NCBI RefSeq assembly: GCF_900109325.1
Contig: NZ_FNZU01000009.1
Coordinates: 1-64,000, forward strand
DNA: 64,000 nucleotides
Direction of reading: 5' to 3'
Source of the DNA: Alkalibacterium pelagium
GTDB lineage: Bacteria; Bacillota; Bacilli; Lactobacillales; Carnobacteriaceae_A
Part shown: one piece after another, positions 27,155 through 36,162 of the stretch
Layout: each line of letters starts with the position of its first letter
How positions within the stretch are numbered: position 1 is the stretch's first letter
Notes under the pieces: generated by a model
What the model saw: only the letters and a program-made list of their open reading frames with translations
Databases searched by the model: none
What the model was told of the DNA's origin: nothing
Position numbers and translations under genes: made by a program

Positions 27155-27205
27155 TAAGATAGTCAATGATCAGTAAGCGTCATTAGAGTGAAAGGGGACA
27201 GTATC

Positions 27206-27757
27206 ATGCTGAGAATTGGTATCGTAGTATTAGGTGTAGAAAAATGGAAAGAATGCCGGACAGTAGCAAAGACCGTTCTTCCGTACCTGAAAAAAATCGG
27301 GAAGCGGGCTTATGGCACCTCATTTGAATTGATCGATTTGGAAAAGTACAATCAGTCTCTTGACGGCGAATGGAATTTGACTGAAAAAGGACTGAAAAAG
27401 TTCAATGAGAAAGATGGCTTCGTTTTTGTTCTGCCTACCTTCTCAGAAGGGGTACCGGAGAGTTACCAGTCGTTCTTCAGCCATATTCATAGGGAACTGC
27501 AGCATAAATCCGTCATGACGATCTGTTTTGGTGAGCAGGAAGAAAAGAGCCATACAATGGAGCAGCTGAATATCTGTCTTCTTAAATATGATCTGGCCTT
27601 GCCCGCGACCGATATCTTTGTGCCGAAATATACCTTTGTCGAATGGGAAACCAAGCCGGATATAGAGAACATGATCACGGACCACGTAAACGATTATTTA
27701 CACTGGGCCATGAGTACGAAGTATCTGAGGAACATCAGAAAAAGTCTGGTAATGTAA
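27206..27757 (+). CDS. NADPH-dependent FMN reductase-like flavoprotein
   Basis: 183 residues with a flavodoxin-like fold: an N-terminal beta strand (IGIVVLG), the mid-chain segment FVFVLPTFSEGVPESYQSF that corresponds to the flavin loop (P-x-Y-N/E-x-G-x-P) of NADPH:FMN reductases, and a central MTICFG strand. It probably reduces flavins, quinones or azo compounds. ATG 27206 follows AAAGGGG. Expression is likely induced by the divergent MerR protein through the 19-bp-spacer promoter. Confidence 0.75.
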   Translation: MLRIGIVVLGVEKWKECRTVAKTVLPYLKKIGKRAYGTSFELIDLEKYNQSLDGEWNLTEKGLKKFNEKDGFVFVLPTFSEGVPESYQSFFSHIHRELQHKSVMTICFGEQEEKSHTMEQLNICLLKYDLALPATDIFVPKYTFVEWETKPDIENMITDHVNDYLHWAMSTKYLRNIRKSLVM

Positions 27758-27768
27758 TAGTGATATTC

Positions 27769-27802
27769 AGGCTCTTCCTGCCATCGGGAAGGGCCTTTTT
27801 TA
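27769..27802 (+). terminator. Terminator of the flavin reductase gene
   Basis: GGCTCTTCC pairs with GGAAGGGCC and TTTTTT follows. Confidence 0.82.
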
Positions 27803-27833
27803 ATGAAAACTGCTCAAGCTCTATGTTAATGGT

Positions 27834-27872
27834 TTAAAAAAACGGAAAATATTATATGAATAAAGTTTCCGT
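27834..27872 (-). terminator. Terminator of the VOC protein gene
   Basis: On the minus strand ACGGAAA pairs with TTTCCGT and is followed by seven T residues. Confidence 0.7.
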
Positions 27873-27930
27873 CTGGATTTCACCCTCTACAACGAGCGCT
27901 TTCATTTTTTTATTTAAGAATGAAGCCGGA

Positions 27931-28311
27931 TTAGAACGGCTCATAGATTTCTATTAGTGAACCAGAAGGGTCCCTAAAATGAGCAACTTTGATGCCCCAA
28001 TCTTCCTGTTCGGTTGGTTTACTGATAAAGGAGACTTTGTTTTTTAATTTCTGATAAGTTTCTTCAACGCTGTCTACTTTGAAGATTAAAACTGTTCTAT
28101 CATCTTTTCTAGCATCAGTAGAATAATCTTGTCCTATTGCTTCAAGCATCTGTTTACGTTCAAAGATTCCTAAAGCAGCACCATTAAATTTGAAATCAGC
28201 ATAATTAGAATGTTCATTTCCCCAAGAAACCTCAAAGCCCATAACATCACTATAAAATAGGAAACATTCTTTGTAATTGTCTACTAGTAATCGAGTATGA
28301 GTCAGTTCCAT
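27931..28311 (-). CDS. VOC-family (glyoxalase/bleomycin-resistance fold) protein
   Basis: 126 residues, one vicinal-oxygen-chelate domain: an N-terminal THTRLLVDNYKECFLFYSDVMG module and the closing FRDPSGSLIEIYEP. Such proteins are metal-dependent lyases or dioxygenases, or drug-binding proteins; the function cannot be assigned. ATG 28311 follows AAGAGGTG; a GTG start at 28320 is less likely. It is monocistronic. Confidence 0.85.
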   Translation of the reverse strand: MELTHTRLLVDNYKECFLFYSDVMGFEVSWGNEHSNYADFKFNGAALGIFERKQMLEAIGQDYSTDARKDDRTVLIFKVDSVEETYQKLKNKVSFISKPTEQEDWGIKVAHFRDPSGSLIEIYEPF

Positions 28312-28691
28312 TAAAAACACCTCTTATTTGATTTTTTATTTCTATTATTTTTACGCATGCTAACGCCAGTTTTTCTGTTGTATTCTCCTGCTCATTAGCT
28401 GAATAAAGAAGCAGTTTTTAATTATACGCTATCATAACGTAAGTTTATCATATACTCGATATTTGGACTTGAATTCCTTCAATAAATAAATGACTAGTTT
28501 TAATTTACTTATTTGCTGAGTTAACTGCGGAGCACGGGCTCTCTAAATGAAAATAGTGAAAACGTATACCTGTAAGTTTGTTAGGTAAGAAAACTTTCAT
28601 TTTAGTTAATTAATTGTAGGATATTCCGATTATAAATAGGTAGCCGTTGAGAGTAGGCTAACATACATAGGTAAGAACTGGGGGAAATTAT
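28312..28691. other. 380-bp AT-rich intergenic region
   Basis: This gap should hold the promoters of the divergent VOC and chemoreceptor genes. A sequence resembling a motility sigma-factor -10 (TCCGATTA near 28626-28633) stands ahead of the chemoreceptor, but the match is weak. I see no array, RNA motif or frame. Confidence 0.35.
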
Positions 28692-30374
28692 TTGAAAATT
28701 ACAACGAAATTACTTGGATCGTATCTGATACTAGCGGTCATCGTGCTGGTACTGGGAGGTTTGTCGCTTTTCGGACTTCAAAGAATGAACGATAATTCTA
28801 ATGAGCTTTACACGGAACGGGTACAGCCGACGATCATTCTATCTGAAATTGCCCAGCTGATGGAAAATACTCGGGTGCATATGCTGACAGGGGTCATTAA
28901 CGCTGATCCTTCCAGAGGAGAACCGGCGCTTGAGAATATCGATCGAATCGAAGAGCTGCTAGCTGAATATAGTAATCGCCAGCTTTATGACGAAGAAGCG
29001 GTCCTTGTCGACGAACTGAACAGAACGTGGGTCAACTACTCTGAAAATCTATATGAAACGGGAGATTCTCTGGCAGAACAGGACTTCACCGAAGCAATGA
29101 ATGGCATCCGACGTGCCGGCGCCTGGTATGGAGCGGCCAACATGCACCTGAACGAGCTTCTTGAGATGAAAGAAACCTTATCTGAACAAGCCTACAGTCA
29201 GAATCAGTCTGTATTTGTTAACCTCAGAAGTATTATATTTTTCGCAAGTATCCTGGCCACAGTTTTTGCCATTGTGGTTGGCATATTCATGGGACGGATT
29301 ATTGGACGCCCGCTGACCTCCATCTCAAGCAAACTGAACGATGTTGCGGATGGCAAGCTGACGGGTCAGACGATTCGCACCAAACGTAAAGATGAAATCG
29401 GCATGCTTGAACAAGCGACGAACAAGATGCAGGAAGAACTGCGTCATATTATTACATCTGTATCGAATGCAACGGTACATGTGCTGAGTTCCAGTGAAGA
29501 ATTGACTCAGTCGACTAATGAAGTCGTCCAGGGAGCCGACCAGATTGCGATAACCATGCAGGAGCTCGCATCCGGATCGGAGTCGCAGGCTACCTATACC
29601 AGCGACCTTTCTGAGAGTATGAGTGCCTTCGTTCACACGATCGAGCAGTCAGTTGATGAGAGTGAGCGCATTTATCAGACCTCCACTAAAGTACGCGGTC
29701 TGACAGATGAAGGGCGTCTGATGATGGACACCTCAGTCACACAAATGCAGACCATCGATGAGATAGTCAAGCAGTCTGTCGAAGGAATGAGAGGACTGGA
29801 TACGAAATCCAGCGAAGTTTCCGAACTGGTCACTGTCATAGAAGGAATTGCTGAACAGACGAATCTTCTGGCACTTAACGCAGCGATTGAAGCGGCACGT
29901 GCCGGCGAGCAGGGCAAAGGCTTCGCTGTAGTAGCTGATGAAGTCAGAAAATTGTCTGAAGAAGTCTCAGGCTCCGTTGTGGAAATTACTGACATCGTCA
30001 GACGCATGCAGGAAGAATCTGCGCAAGTTGTCGGTGCACTGGAAAATGGGTACAGTGAAGTGCAGAAAGGAACTACTCAGATTCAGGAGACCGGGAAGAC
30101 CTTCAACAGTATTTCATCTTCTGTAGAACATATGGAACAGACGATCCGAAGAATTACTGAAAAGCTGGCAGACAACAAGGAACAGACGGTCAATATGAGT
30201 TCCAGTGTAGAAGAGATTGCGTCGATTTCTGAAGAGTCGGCTGCGGGTATCGAACAGACGTCGGCATCTGCTCAACAGTCAAACAGCACGATGCAGGAAG
30301 TCTCCGCAAGCTCAGAAGAACTGGCCCGTCTGGCGGAAGAACTGAACCAGCTGGTCGAACGCTTCGAACTATAG
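28692..30374 (+). CDS. Methyl-accepting chemotaxis protein
   Basis: 560 residues. The first membrane helix is at about 9-28, a ~150-residue outer four-helix-bundle sensor follows, then the second helix at about 178-200, a HAMP linker to ~255, and a long coiled-coil signalling domain. The highly conserved hairpin tip ([19 protein letters not shown], near 388-407) is intact and binds CheA/CheW. No C-terminal CheR-docking pentapeptide is present. The TTG start follows GGGGGAAA. The chemoreceptor implies a motile relative; the ligand is unknown. Confidence 0.93.
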   Translation: MKITTKLLGSYLILAVIVLVLGGLSLFGLQRMNDNSNELYTERVQPTIILSEIAQLMENTRVHMLTGVINADPSRGEPALENIDRIEELLAEYSNRQLYDEEAVLVDELNRTWVNYSENLYETGDSLAEQDFTEAMNGIRRAGAWYGAANMHLNELLEMKETLSEQAYSQNQSVFVNLRSIIFFASILATVFAIVVGIFMGRIIGRPLTSISSKLNDVADGKLTGQTIRTKRKDEIGMLEQATNKMQEELRHIITSVSNATVHVLSSSEELTQSTNEVVQGADQIAITMQELASGSESQATYTSDLSESMSAFVHTIEQSVDESERIYQTSTKVRGLTDEGRLMMDTSVTQMQTIDEIVKQSVEGMRGLDTKSSEVSELVTVIEGIAEQTNLLALNAAIEAARAGEQGKGFAVVADEVRKLSEEVSGSVVEITDIVRRMQEESAQVVGALENGYSEVQKGTTQIQETGKTFNSISSSVEHMEQTIRRITEKLADNKEQTVNMSSSVEEIASISEESAAGIEQTSASAQQSNSTMQEVSASSEELARLAEELNQLVERFEL

Positions 30375-30397
30375 GACTAGTAGAATAATAAGGGATT

Positions 30398-30444
30398 TAA
30401 CCCGGATTGAGTGATCAGGTGATCGCCCAGTCCGGGTTTTTTCT
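30398..30444 (+). terminator. Terminator of the chemoreceptor gene
   Basis: AACCCGGATTG pairs with CAGTCCGGGTT around a ~16-base loop, followed by TTTTTCTTT. Confidence 0.85.
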
Positions 30445-30520
30445 TTATCCAGGGGTGGGAATGACATCAGAAACAGAGGCTAAATGCAGTTCCGGAGGTC
30501 GTTTCGAGTCGAAGATGCAG

Positions 30521-30875
30521 GGATGGATTATCTACTTATAGTTCAGCTCATACGGCTGAGATGGAAATGGAGCTAGGGTGATTCTAGTTATAGTTCAGGC
30601 GTATCATTTAAATTAACTTGCCGCTAGAAGGTGCCTAGAGGCAGCTTTGCGCAATAAAAATAATTAAGCTACAGCTAGAAGGGGGCTAATGATAGTTTAA
30701 CTTCATAGAAAGAAATAAGCTCCAGCTAAAAAGGATCTAGTGACAGCTATCCGCCAGAAAAAATGTCGGAACTAAAAGTAAAACAAGACTACTGTGATTT
30801 CAGAAGCATGGAACTCTCTTTAGGTAGAGCTAAACAGGCATAATGAATAGCATAGCTGAATTACTCGACTAAAAA
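30521..30875. repeat. Tandem degenerate repeats, 51-bp period (array B)
   Basis: GCTAG/GCTAA marks at 30572, 30623, 30674 and 30725 are exactly 51 bp apart. The four units follow the consensus GCTAGAAGG.G.CTAGTGAT AGTTT in the first ~28 bases and diverge after. A preceding unit (CTACTTATAGTTCAG at 30532 against CTAGTTATAGTTCAG at 30584, 52 bp) and a following degenerate unit near 30829 (GCTAAACAGGCATAATGAATAGC) extend the array. CTAG..CTAG arms allow a small hairpin in each unit. No open frame is conserved through it. Confidence 0.7.
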
Positions 30876-31089
30876 AGCAGGAAAAGCCCTTTAAGAATGA
30901 AGAATCTGCTCAGGCAGATTCAACTGCCTTTAGATAGATAAGAGTAGTCATAAAAGACTTCTCCTTTTCGGACGTTTTTAGTGAAGAAAGTCTAGCCTTT
31001 ACAAAAGCGTGTGCTAAGATAAGAGTGAATAGGCAGAACACAAGCACTTTGAATTATGCGCTGCTAGAAAGAGTTACGGGGGTTACACA

Positions 31090-32388
31090 ATGAGTAGAGA
31101 AACAGAAGCAGTGGAAGTCATTATTGTTGGAGCGGGATTAGCCGGTTTATCAGCCGCTAGTGTGGTTGATGGCAGCGGACTGAGTTACAAAATTCTTGAG
31201 GCTACAGACCGGGCCGGAGGAAAAGTTTATTCAGGATCTAACGAGCAGGGAGAGTATGCTCTGGAACTGGGAGCACAGTTTGTCAATAAGGATATGACTG
31301 AGCTGACCCGACTGATCGAAGAAAGCGGGATGCATTTAAAGCGTACCGTTTCGAAGCCAGACAGTGTCTACCTGCACGCAAAAACACGGACGGACGTTGG
31401 CGCGTTCATCGAATCCGTCGATGAAGAAATTGTTCATAGCGAGACTGACACGCGACTTTCTCTGGCCCAGACGATAGAAGACTGGGTAGAAAACGAACAG
31501 GAAGAAGCTATAGCCAAGAGCTTTTTCACTGAGGAATCAACTGTCAGTACCGAGCACATTCTTGCCGAAAGCTTTCTTGATACGAGTGAGCGGTACGCAT
31601 CTGAACTGGATGATCTTACACATCAGGCATCCGGACCACTCAAACAGGTGATCGATTATCTGTCGTCTCAGCTGAAAGAAGAGATCCAGTTCAAGCACCC
31701 AGTTGAATCTGTAGGATATGAAGATGGTCTATATAGGTTAAATACTGGGAATGGCCATAGTCATTATGCTGAAGCAGTCATTTTTGCGATTCCTCCATCA
31801 GCCGGAAGCCGCATCAAGTTTCAGGAAGAGCTGAAGACTTATTATGAGCCGTTTCTGACTAGCTACATCGACGGATCGGTCATTAAAGTTTCCCTTACGT
31901 ATGAGCACCCATTCTGGCATGACTATGAAATGGACGGGGAAGCTGTGCCTGTAGAAGGAATCGTATATGGGGCTTACGACGGACTAAGTGTTTCCGACTC
32001 TTCAAAGGAGGGTGATCATCCAAGATTAACGGTCTTTATAGGAGGAGATCTGGCGAAAGACTGGGTGGACCGGTCAGAACAGGATCGTCACCAGTTTGTG
32101 CTGAACAGAATGAGAGACGTTCTGGGTGATCAGGTGGAGGAATACTTGGATTACAGAGAAAGCATCTGGGTCGACCATCCATATTATGGGGGAGGATACA
32201 GTGCGCAGGTGCATGTGGCGGGGTTGCCGGAATCGCCTGATAAACTGCGAACGCCTTTTCAGTTATCCATCTTTGCAAGTACAGAGCTGGCTGAAGCTTT
32301 TCCAGGTTTTATGGAAGGGGCACTCCGCTCAGGAAAGTCTGCAGCAGAGAAGATAATCAACCTGGTCGACCGATCAGACAAACGTTGA
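31090..32388 (+). CDS. FAD-dependent amine-oxidase-like flavoprotein, copy 1
   Basis: 432 residues. The N-terminal FAD-binding motif VIIVGAGLAGLSAA (residues ~9-22) is followed by the adenosine-ribose Glu in ILEATDRAGGKVYSG, and the C-terminal FAD motif STELAEAFPGFMEGALRSG is near the end, the plan of flavin monoamine oxidases and phytoene-desaturase relatives. GAQFVNKDMTEL is shared with the paralog at 44225. The substrate is unknown. The ATG at 31090 is preceded by TTACGGGGG, a weak site. It is transcribed alone. Confidence 0.87.
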   Translation: MSRETEAVEVIIVGAGLAGLSAASVVDGSGLSYKILEATDRAGGKVYSGSNEQGEYALELGAQFVNKDMTELTRLIEESGMHLKRTVSKPDSVYLHAKTRTDVGAFIESVDEEIVHSETDTRLSLAQTIEDWVENEQEEAIAKSFFTEESTVSTEHILAESFLDTSERYASELDDLTHQASGPLKQVIDYLSSQLKEEIQFKHPVESVGYEDGLYRLNTGNGHSHYAEAVIFAIPPSAGSRIKFQEELKTYYEPFLTSYIDGSVIKVSLTYEHPFWHDYEMDGEAVPVEGIVYGAYDGLSVSDSSKEGDHPRLTVFIGGDLAKDWVDRSEQDRHQFVLNRMRDVLGDQVEEYLDYRESIWVDHPYYGGGYSAQVHVAGLPESPDKLRTPFQLSIFASTELAEAFPGFMEGALRSGKSAAEKIINLVDRSDKR

Positions 32389-32412
32389 TTTAGTTATAAT
32401 ATTGAACCAGTA

Positions 32413-32463
32413 GACAGGGTGATGAACAACCATAGATTTATGTTCATCGCCCTGTATCTTTTT
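32413..32463 (+). terminator. Terminator after FAD flavoprotein copy 1
   Basis: ACAGGGTGATGAACA pairs with TGTTCATCGCCCTGT and TCTTTTT follows. Confidence 0.85.
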
Positions 32464-32523
32464 CACAGACTTAGGCGTATGATGAGTGTAAATAATCAGA
32501 TTAGAAATAAGGAGTGAGTAGAG

Positions 32524-33429
32524 ATGAGGTTAAAGCGGAGTATTTTACTTATGGCAGTTTTTCTTCTGACAGCCTGTGCCTCAGAATCCGATGGGGACTT
32601 TAGTGACACCAGAGATGAAAGTGCAGGCTCTGATGGCGGGTCCATGATGATGGAAGACTCGGCAGATATGGATCTGGCTGAAGAAATTGGGGAATCACCG
32701 GAAAGTTCAGGTGAACGGCTGATTGGAGAAAAAGTCATCCGTACGGCTAATATGGACTTTGAAACGGTCGAGTTTACTGAGACAGTCTCTTATATTCGCG
32801 AATTGGTCACGCGGCACGACGCATTTATCGAACATTCGTATGAATCCAGCCATACACCTGGTGGCGGAGCCTCCAGACAATACAGAATGATTGATTACAC
32901 CCTGCGTGTACCAACGGAAAATCTGACGGCTTTTCTGAATGATTTGGAAGGTGTACAAGCCCAGAAAATCAGTGAGCAGATGGGAACTGAAGATGTCACG
33001 CAGTTCTATAGAGACACCGAAGCTAGAGTGCAGGTTCTGGAAAACAAGGAAGAACGTCTGAACGAGCTGCTGGATCAGGCCGAGACGATCGAAGAAATCA
33101 TTCAGATTGAAGACAGCTTGAGCCAGACGATTGCAGAAAGAGAAAGTCTGCAGTCCCAGCTAGATTATTATGATGATCTGATCGACTATACGTCAGTTTA
33201 CCTTACCGTAACGGAACGTCCTCGTCTGTCAGGCGAACGTGGAGATGGCATTTCATTCTTCAGAAGGATTCAGGATGCCATTGTCGACTCATTTTATGCC
33301 TTCTACTACATCTTGCAGGACCTGGTCATTTTCCTTATCTATGCTCTCCCATTCATCATCGTCACCGGCCTCGTCGGGTGGCTGATCTGGTTCATTACTA
33401 AACGAGTGAAAAACAGGAAGCGTCGGTAA
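32524..33429 (+). CDS. DUF4349 lipoprotein
   Basis: 301 residues. The lipobox is LTAC (Cys near residue 18), followed by an acidic, Ser- and Met-rich linker to ~residue 65. Then comes a DUF4349 domain with a predicted coiled coil (about 175-225, VQVLENKEERLNELLDQAE) and a C-terminal membrane helix near 265-290 with a basic tail. It is thus anchored to the membrane at both ends. GGAGTGAG precedes the ATG. The function of DUF4349 proteins is unknown; an envelope role is likely from topology. Confidence 0.87.
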   Translation: MRLKRSILLMAVFLLTACASESDGDFSDTRDESAGSDGGSMMMEDSADMDLAEEIGESPESSGERLIGEKVIRTANMDFETVEFTETVSYIRELVTRHDAFIEHSYESSHTPGGGASRQYRMIDYTLRVPTENLTAFLNDLEGVQAQKISEQMGTEDVTQFYRDTEARVQVLENKEERLNELLDQAETIEEIIQIEDSLSQTIAERESLQSQLDYYDDLIDYTSVYLTVTERPRLSGERGDGISFFRRIQDAIVDSFYAFYYILQDLVIFLIYALPFIIVTGLVGWLIWFITKRVKNRKRR

Positions 33430-33556
33430 TGATTAATTTGATCGAGGGTGGCAGAGAAATTATCTTTACCATTCGACTTTGCATATGATTAGTTTAAATT
33501 GGGAACATTTACTATAATGGGTAGTGAAGAATAATAACAGTCAGCGAGGGATCAAT

Positions 33557-33937
33557 GTGAGAATCGAGCATGTCGGCATGTGGACGAAAGACCTGGAAAC
33601 GATGAGGGCTTTTTACGAAACGTATTTCAAGGCGCAGAGTGGGGAAAAGTATCATAATCCAAAGAAGCAGTTTACTTCTTTTTTTCTGACCTTTGAATCA
33701 GGCAGTCGTCTGGAACTAATGCATCGCGAAGATATTTCGAAAGAAGCGGCAGAAAGTTTCGGGTATGCCCATCTGGCTCTATCTGTCGGAGACAAGGATG
33801 CTGTTGACAGGATGGTAGAGAGACTGCAGGCAGATGGATATGCTCTGCTCAACGGTCCGCGAATGACTGGAGACGGCTATTATGAAGCAGTTATTGAGGA
33901 CCCTGAAGGCAACCTGATCGAAATCATGGCGGGCTGA
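33557..33937 (+). CDS. VOC-family (glyoxalase-like) protein
   Basis: 126 residues. One VOC domain beginning RIEHVGMWTKDLETMRAFYE and ending EDPEGNLIEIM; His in the first strand and Glu in LELM and IEIM are likely metal ligands. The GTG start at 33557 follows GAGGGAT; a frame extension upstream lacks a site. It lies 29 bases before the glutathionyl-hydroquinone reductase gene and is probably cotranscribed, consistent with a lactoylglutathione-lyase-like detoxification role, although that is inference. Confidence 0.84.
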   Translation: MRIEHVGMWTKDLETMRAFYETYFKAQSGEKYHNPKKQFTSFFLTFESGSRLELMHREDISKEAAESFGYAHLALSVGDKDAVDRMVERLQADGYALLNGPRMTGDGYYEAVIEDPEGNLIEIMAG

Positions 33938-33966
33938 CAGGAAAGCAATCATATAAGGAGGATATT

Positions 33967-34923
33967 ATGGGATTATTAGTAGATGGAAAGTGGCACGACA
34001 AGTGGTACGATACGGAAAAAAATGACGGACGGTTTATCCGAGAAGAGTCGCAGTTCAGAAACTGGGTGACACCTGACGGCAGCGCGGGACCAAGTGGTGA
34101 AGGCGGATTTAAGGCTGAAGCCGGGCGCTATCATTTATACATTTCAAACGCATGTCCGTGGGCTAACCGAACCATGATCATGCGTAAACTGAAAGGCCTT
34201 GAAGACTTGATTTCTGTGTCAGTGGTGCATCCATTGATGGCTGAACACGGCTGGACTTTTGAAGACGATGAAGGGGTCGTTAAAGATCCGCTTATCGATG
34301 CGGACTACCTGTATGAAATCTATACGCATGTAGAACCGGAATACAGCGGACGAGTTACTGTGCCTGTACTGTATGACTTGAAGCAGGACAAGATCGTCAA
34401 TAATGAATCATCAGAAATCATGCGTATGCTGAACTCAGCCTTTGACGAAGTGGGCGCCAAAGAAGGCGACTACTATCCTGAAAACTTGCGTGACGACATT
34501 GATGCCATCAACGACAGAGTTTACGGGGCCATTAATAATGGTGTCTATAAAGCTGGTTTCGCGACTAAACAGGATGTCTACAATGAAGAAGTTACTAGAC
34601 TGTTCGAAGCGCTCGATGAAATGGAAGAGCGTCTTGGGAAAACTCGTTATCTGACAGGTGACCAGGTGACAGAAGCCGATTTGAGACTCTTTACGACACT
34701 CGTCCGTTTCGACAGTGTCTACTATACACACTTCAAATGCAACATCAGACGTCTGGTGGATTACGACAATCTATGGCGCCTGACAAGAGAACTCTACAAT
34801 ATGCCTGGCGTTTCCGATACGATCAACTTCAGACATATCAAAGAACACTACTTCCGCAGCCATAAGAACATCAATCCGACAGGCATCGTTCCCGTTGGAC
34901 CAGAATTGGACTTCAGTCTCTAA
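33967..34923 (+). CDS. Glutathionyl-hydroquinone reductase (Xi-class GST)
   Basis: 318 residues, the usual length of the YqjG/ECM4 family. The catalytic Cys is in ISNACPWANR near residue 63; the long linker VVHPLMAEHGWTF and the C-terminal helical domain with NNESSEIMRML and GDQVTEADLRLF match the family. These enzymes use glutathione to reduce glutathionyl-hydroquinones. AAGGAGG precedes the ATG. Presence of this enzyme implies the cell has glutathione or imports it. It forms a unit with the preceding VOC gene and ends at a terminator. Confidence 0.92.
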   Translation: MGLLVDGKWHDKWYDTEKNDGRFIREESQFRNWVTPDGSAGPSGEGGFKAEAGRYHLYISNACPWANRTMIMRKLKGLEDLISVSVVHPLMAEHGWTFEDDEGVVKDPLIDADYLYEIYTHVEPEYSGRVTVPVLYDLKQDKIVNNESSEIMRMLNSAFDEVGAKEGDYYPENLRDDIDAINDRVYGAINNGVYKAGFATKQDVYNEEVTRLFEALDEMEERLGKTRYLTGDQVTEADLRLFTTLVRFDSVYYTHFKCNIRRLVDYDNLWRLTRELYNMPGVSDTINFRHIKEHYFRSHKNINPTGIVPVGPELDFSL

Positions 34924-34931
34924 TTAAAATA

Positions 34932-34966
34932 AGGTAGCCTTCCAGATCGCTGGAAGGCTATTTCTT
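34932..34966 (+). terminator. Terminator of the glutathionyl-hydroquinone reductase gene
   Basis: GTAGCCTTCCAG pairs with CTGGAAGGCTAT and a T-rich stretch follows. Confidence 0.85.
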
Positions 34967-34999
34967 TATTTAAATTAACAGTTTTACTTCAAGCTGATC

Positions 35000-35261
35000 G
35001 ATGGAGCTCGGGGTAGGTTTTAGCCTTTTATTACCCACTCAATCGTAATTAGTCTATGAGTGGGCAGTGATTTATTGATTAATGTCCACCCAAATACAAA
35101 TCTTAAATGAGTGGTCAAAAGACCGCAGACTATGGACAAGTGAAACTTACTTTTTATCTGAGCAGGCAGTAAATCAGAGATAATTGACCAGTCGGAATAA
35201 AATTCCAGTTGAGTGGACACTAAAAAGAGAATCATTGTTTTCAATTAATGAACGATAATAT
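35000..35261. repeat. Tandem degenerate repeats, 51-bp period (array C)
   Basis: GAGTGG or GAGCAG marks stand at 35058, 35109, 35160 and 35211, exactly 51 bp apart. The first ~30 bases of units 1-3 follow GAGTGG.CAGT.A.T.A....AT.GACCA; a weaker unit precedes near 35004. CCCACTCA (35034-35041) is perfectly complementary to TGAGTGGG (35057-35064), and GTGGTC/GACC closes a hairpin in unit 2. No conserved frame runs through it. Confidence 0.68.
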
Positions 35262-35350
35262 TAGTAAAAAATATACATTAATCCGATTGAAAACCATCGC
35301 CATTATCTTTACAATTGGACCAGATAACAGTGATGAAAAGAGGTGTTTAA

Positions 35351-35611
35351 TTGGATAACAAAGAAGAAGTACTTAGAGAGCTAAAAGCATTTAAGCGCGG
35401 AAACTATGCGGTTATAACAGCTGCAGTAATTATTCTATTTATAGGTATTTTTCAAGGCAAAGAAATGAACGAAGTAGCCTTTATCCTTTTTTCACAGAGT
35501 GGGGCTCTTGTTTTGACTAGAAGGGACCAGTACTCTCGAATAGGATTTATTGTGTTGCTTATTATATGGCTGACTGTTTTAAGTGTGTCATTTATCAATA
35601 TAATATCTTAA
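35351..35611 (+). CDS. Small membrane protein, function unknown
   Basis: 86 residues with a charged N-terminus (about 15 residues) and two or three hydrophobic segments (about 18-34, 38-52 and 65-84). The TTG start follows AAGAGGTG at good spacing. I recognise no family. It lies 62 bases before a triplet of related membrane proteins and may belong to the same group of genes. Confidence 0.6.
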   Translation: MDNKEEVLRELKAFKRGNYAVITAAVIILFIGIFQGKEMNEVAFILFSQSGALVLTRRDQYSRIGFIVLLIIWLTVLSVSFINIIS

Positions 35612-35673
35612 TGTGGAAAAAACTGTTCCGATAATTTAAACTAAAGCCTTTATACAATGAGGGGGAAAGACTG

Positions 35674-36120
35674 ATGAAAGTTACATTGACGAGACCAAAA
35701 CGTTATTTTACAGGAAACAGCAAAGTGAAGGTCAGGCTGGATGGGGCAGTTGTCGCGGAAATAAACGGGGATGAGACCGTCGACATTGAGCTGACTAAAC
35801 AGGAAGCAGTGCTTCAACTGAAACAGCTGACCGCTAAAAGTAACAAGCTGAGAGTATCTGATGGGGATCAAATTGATACGGAAGCGAGTCTGTGGGCTTA
35901 TATTATGCCACTTGTTCAGGCAGTGATATTCACGATATTATTGTTTACATATGATTATTTTCAGTCAATGGGTATATTTGAAGGGCGACCATTCTGGTTC
36001 TTTCTGCTGATTATACCTTTGGCTGCGTTCATCTCAGGGATACCGAGAATGCTTTTTGATACCTTCGTTATTTTTAACGATAATGACAAGGTAGAATACA
36101 GGGATCATAAGTTTCAGTAA
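35674..36120 (+). CDS. PEGA-like membrane protein, paralog 1 of 3
   Basis: 148 residues. The N-terminal ~60 residues form a beta-rich domain: VRLDGAVVAEINGDETVDIEL, LQLKQLTAKSNKLRVSDGD. Two membrane helices (about 87-105 and 113-131) and a short tail follow. The domain resembles PEGA-like or carbohydrate-binding beta sandwiches, here placed before the helices and so probably cytoplasmic. It is the most divergent of the three tandem paralogs (Asp for Pro in the SPGD motif). GAGGGGG precedes the ATG. The role is unknown. Confidence 0.7.
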   Translation: MKVTLTRPKRYFTGNSKVKVRLDGAVVAEINGDETVDIELTKQEAVLQLKQLTAKSNKLRVSDGDQIDTEASLWAYIMPLVQAVIFTILLFTYDYFQSMGIFEGRPFWFFLLIIPLAAFISGIPRMLFDTFVIFNDNDKVEYRDHKFQ

Positions 36121-36162
36121 GCATGTGAGACTATCTGGAAGAGACACGGAAGGATTGAATAA

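Noticed and set aside
35020-35244. 74-residue minus-strand frame inside array C
   Set aside because: It spans the tandem units, has no ribosome-binding site and reads as a by-product of the repeat; 51 is a multiple of three, which keeps such frames open.
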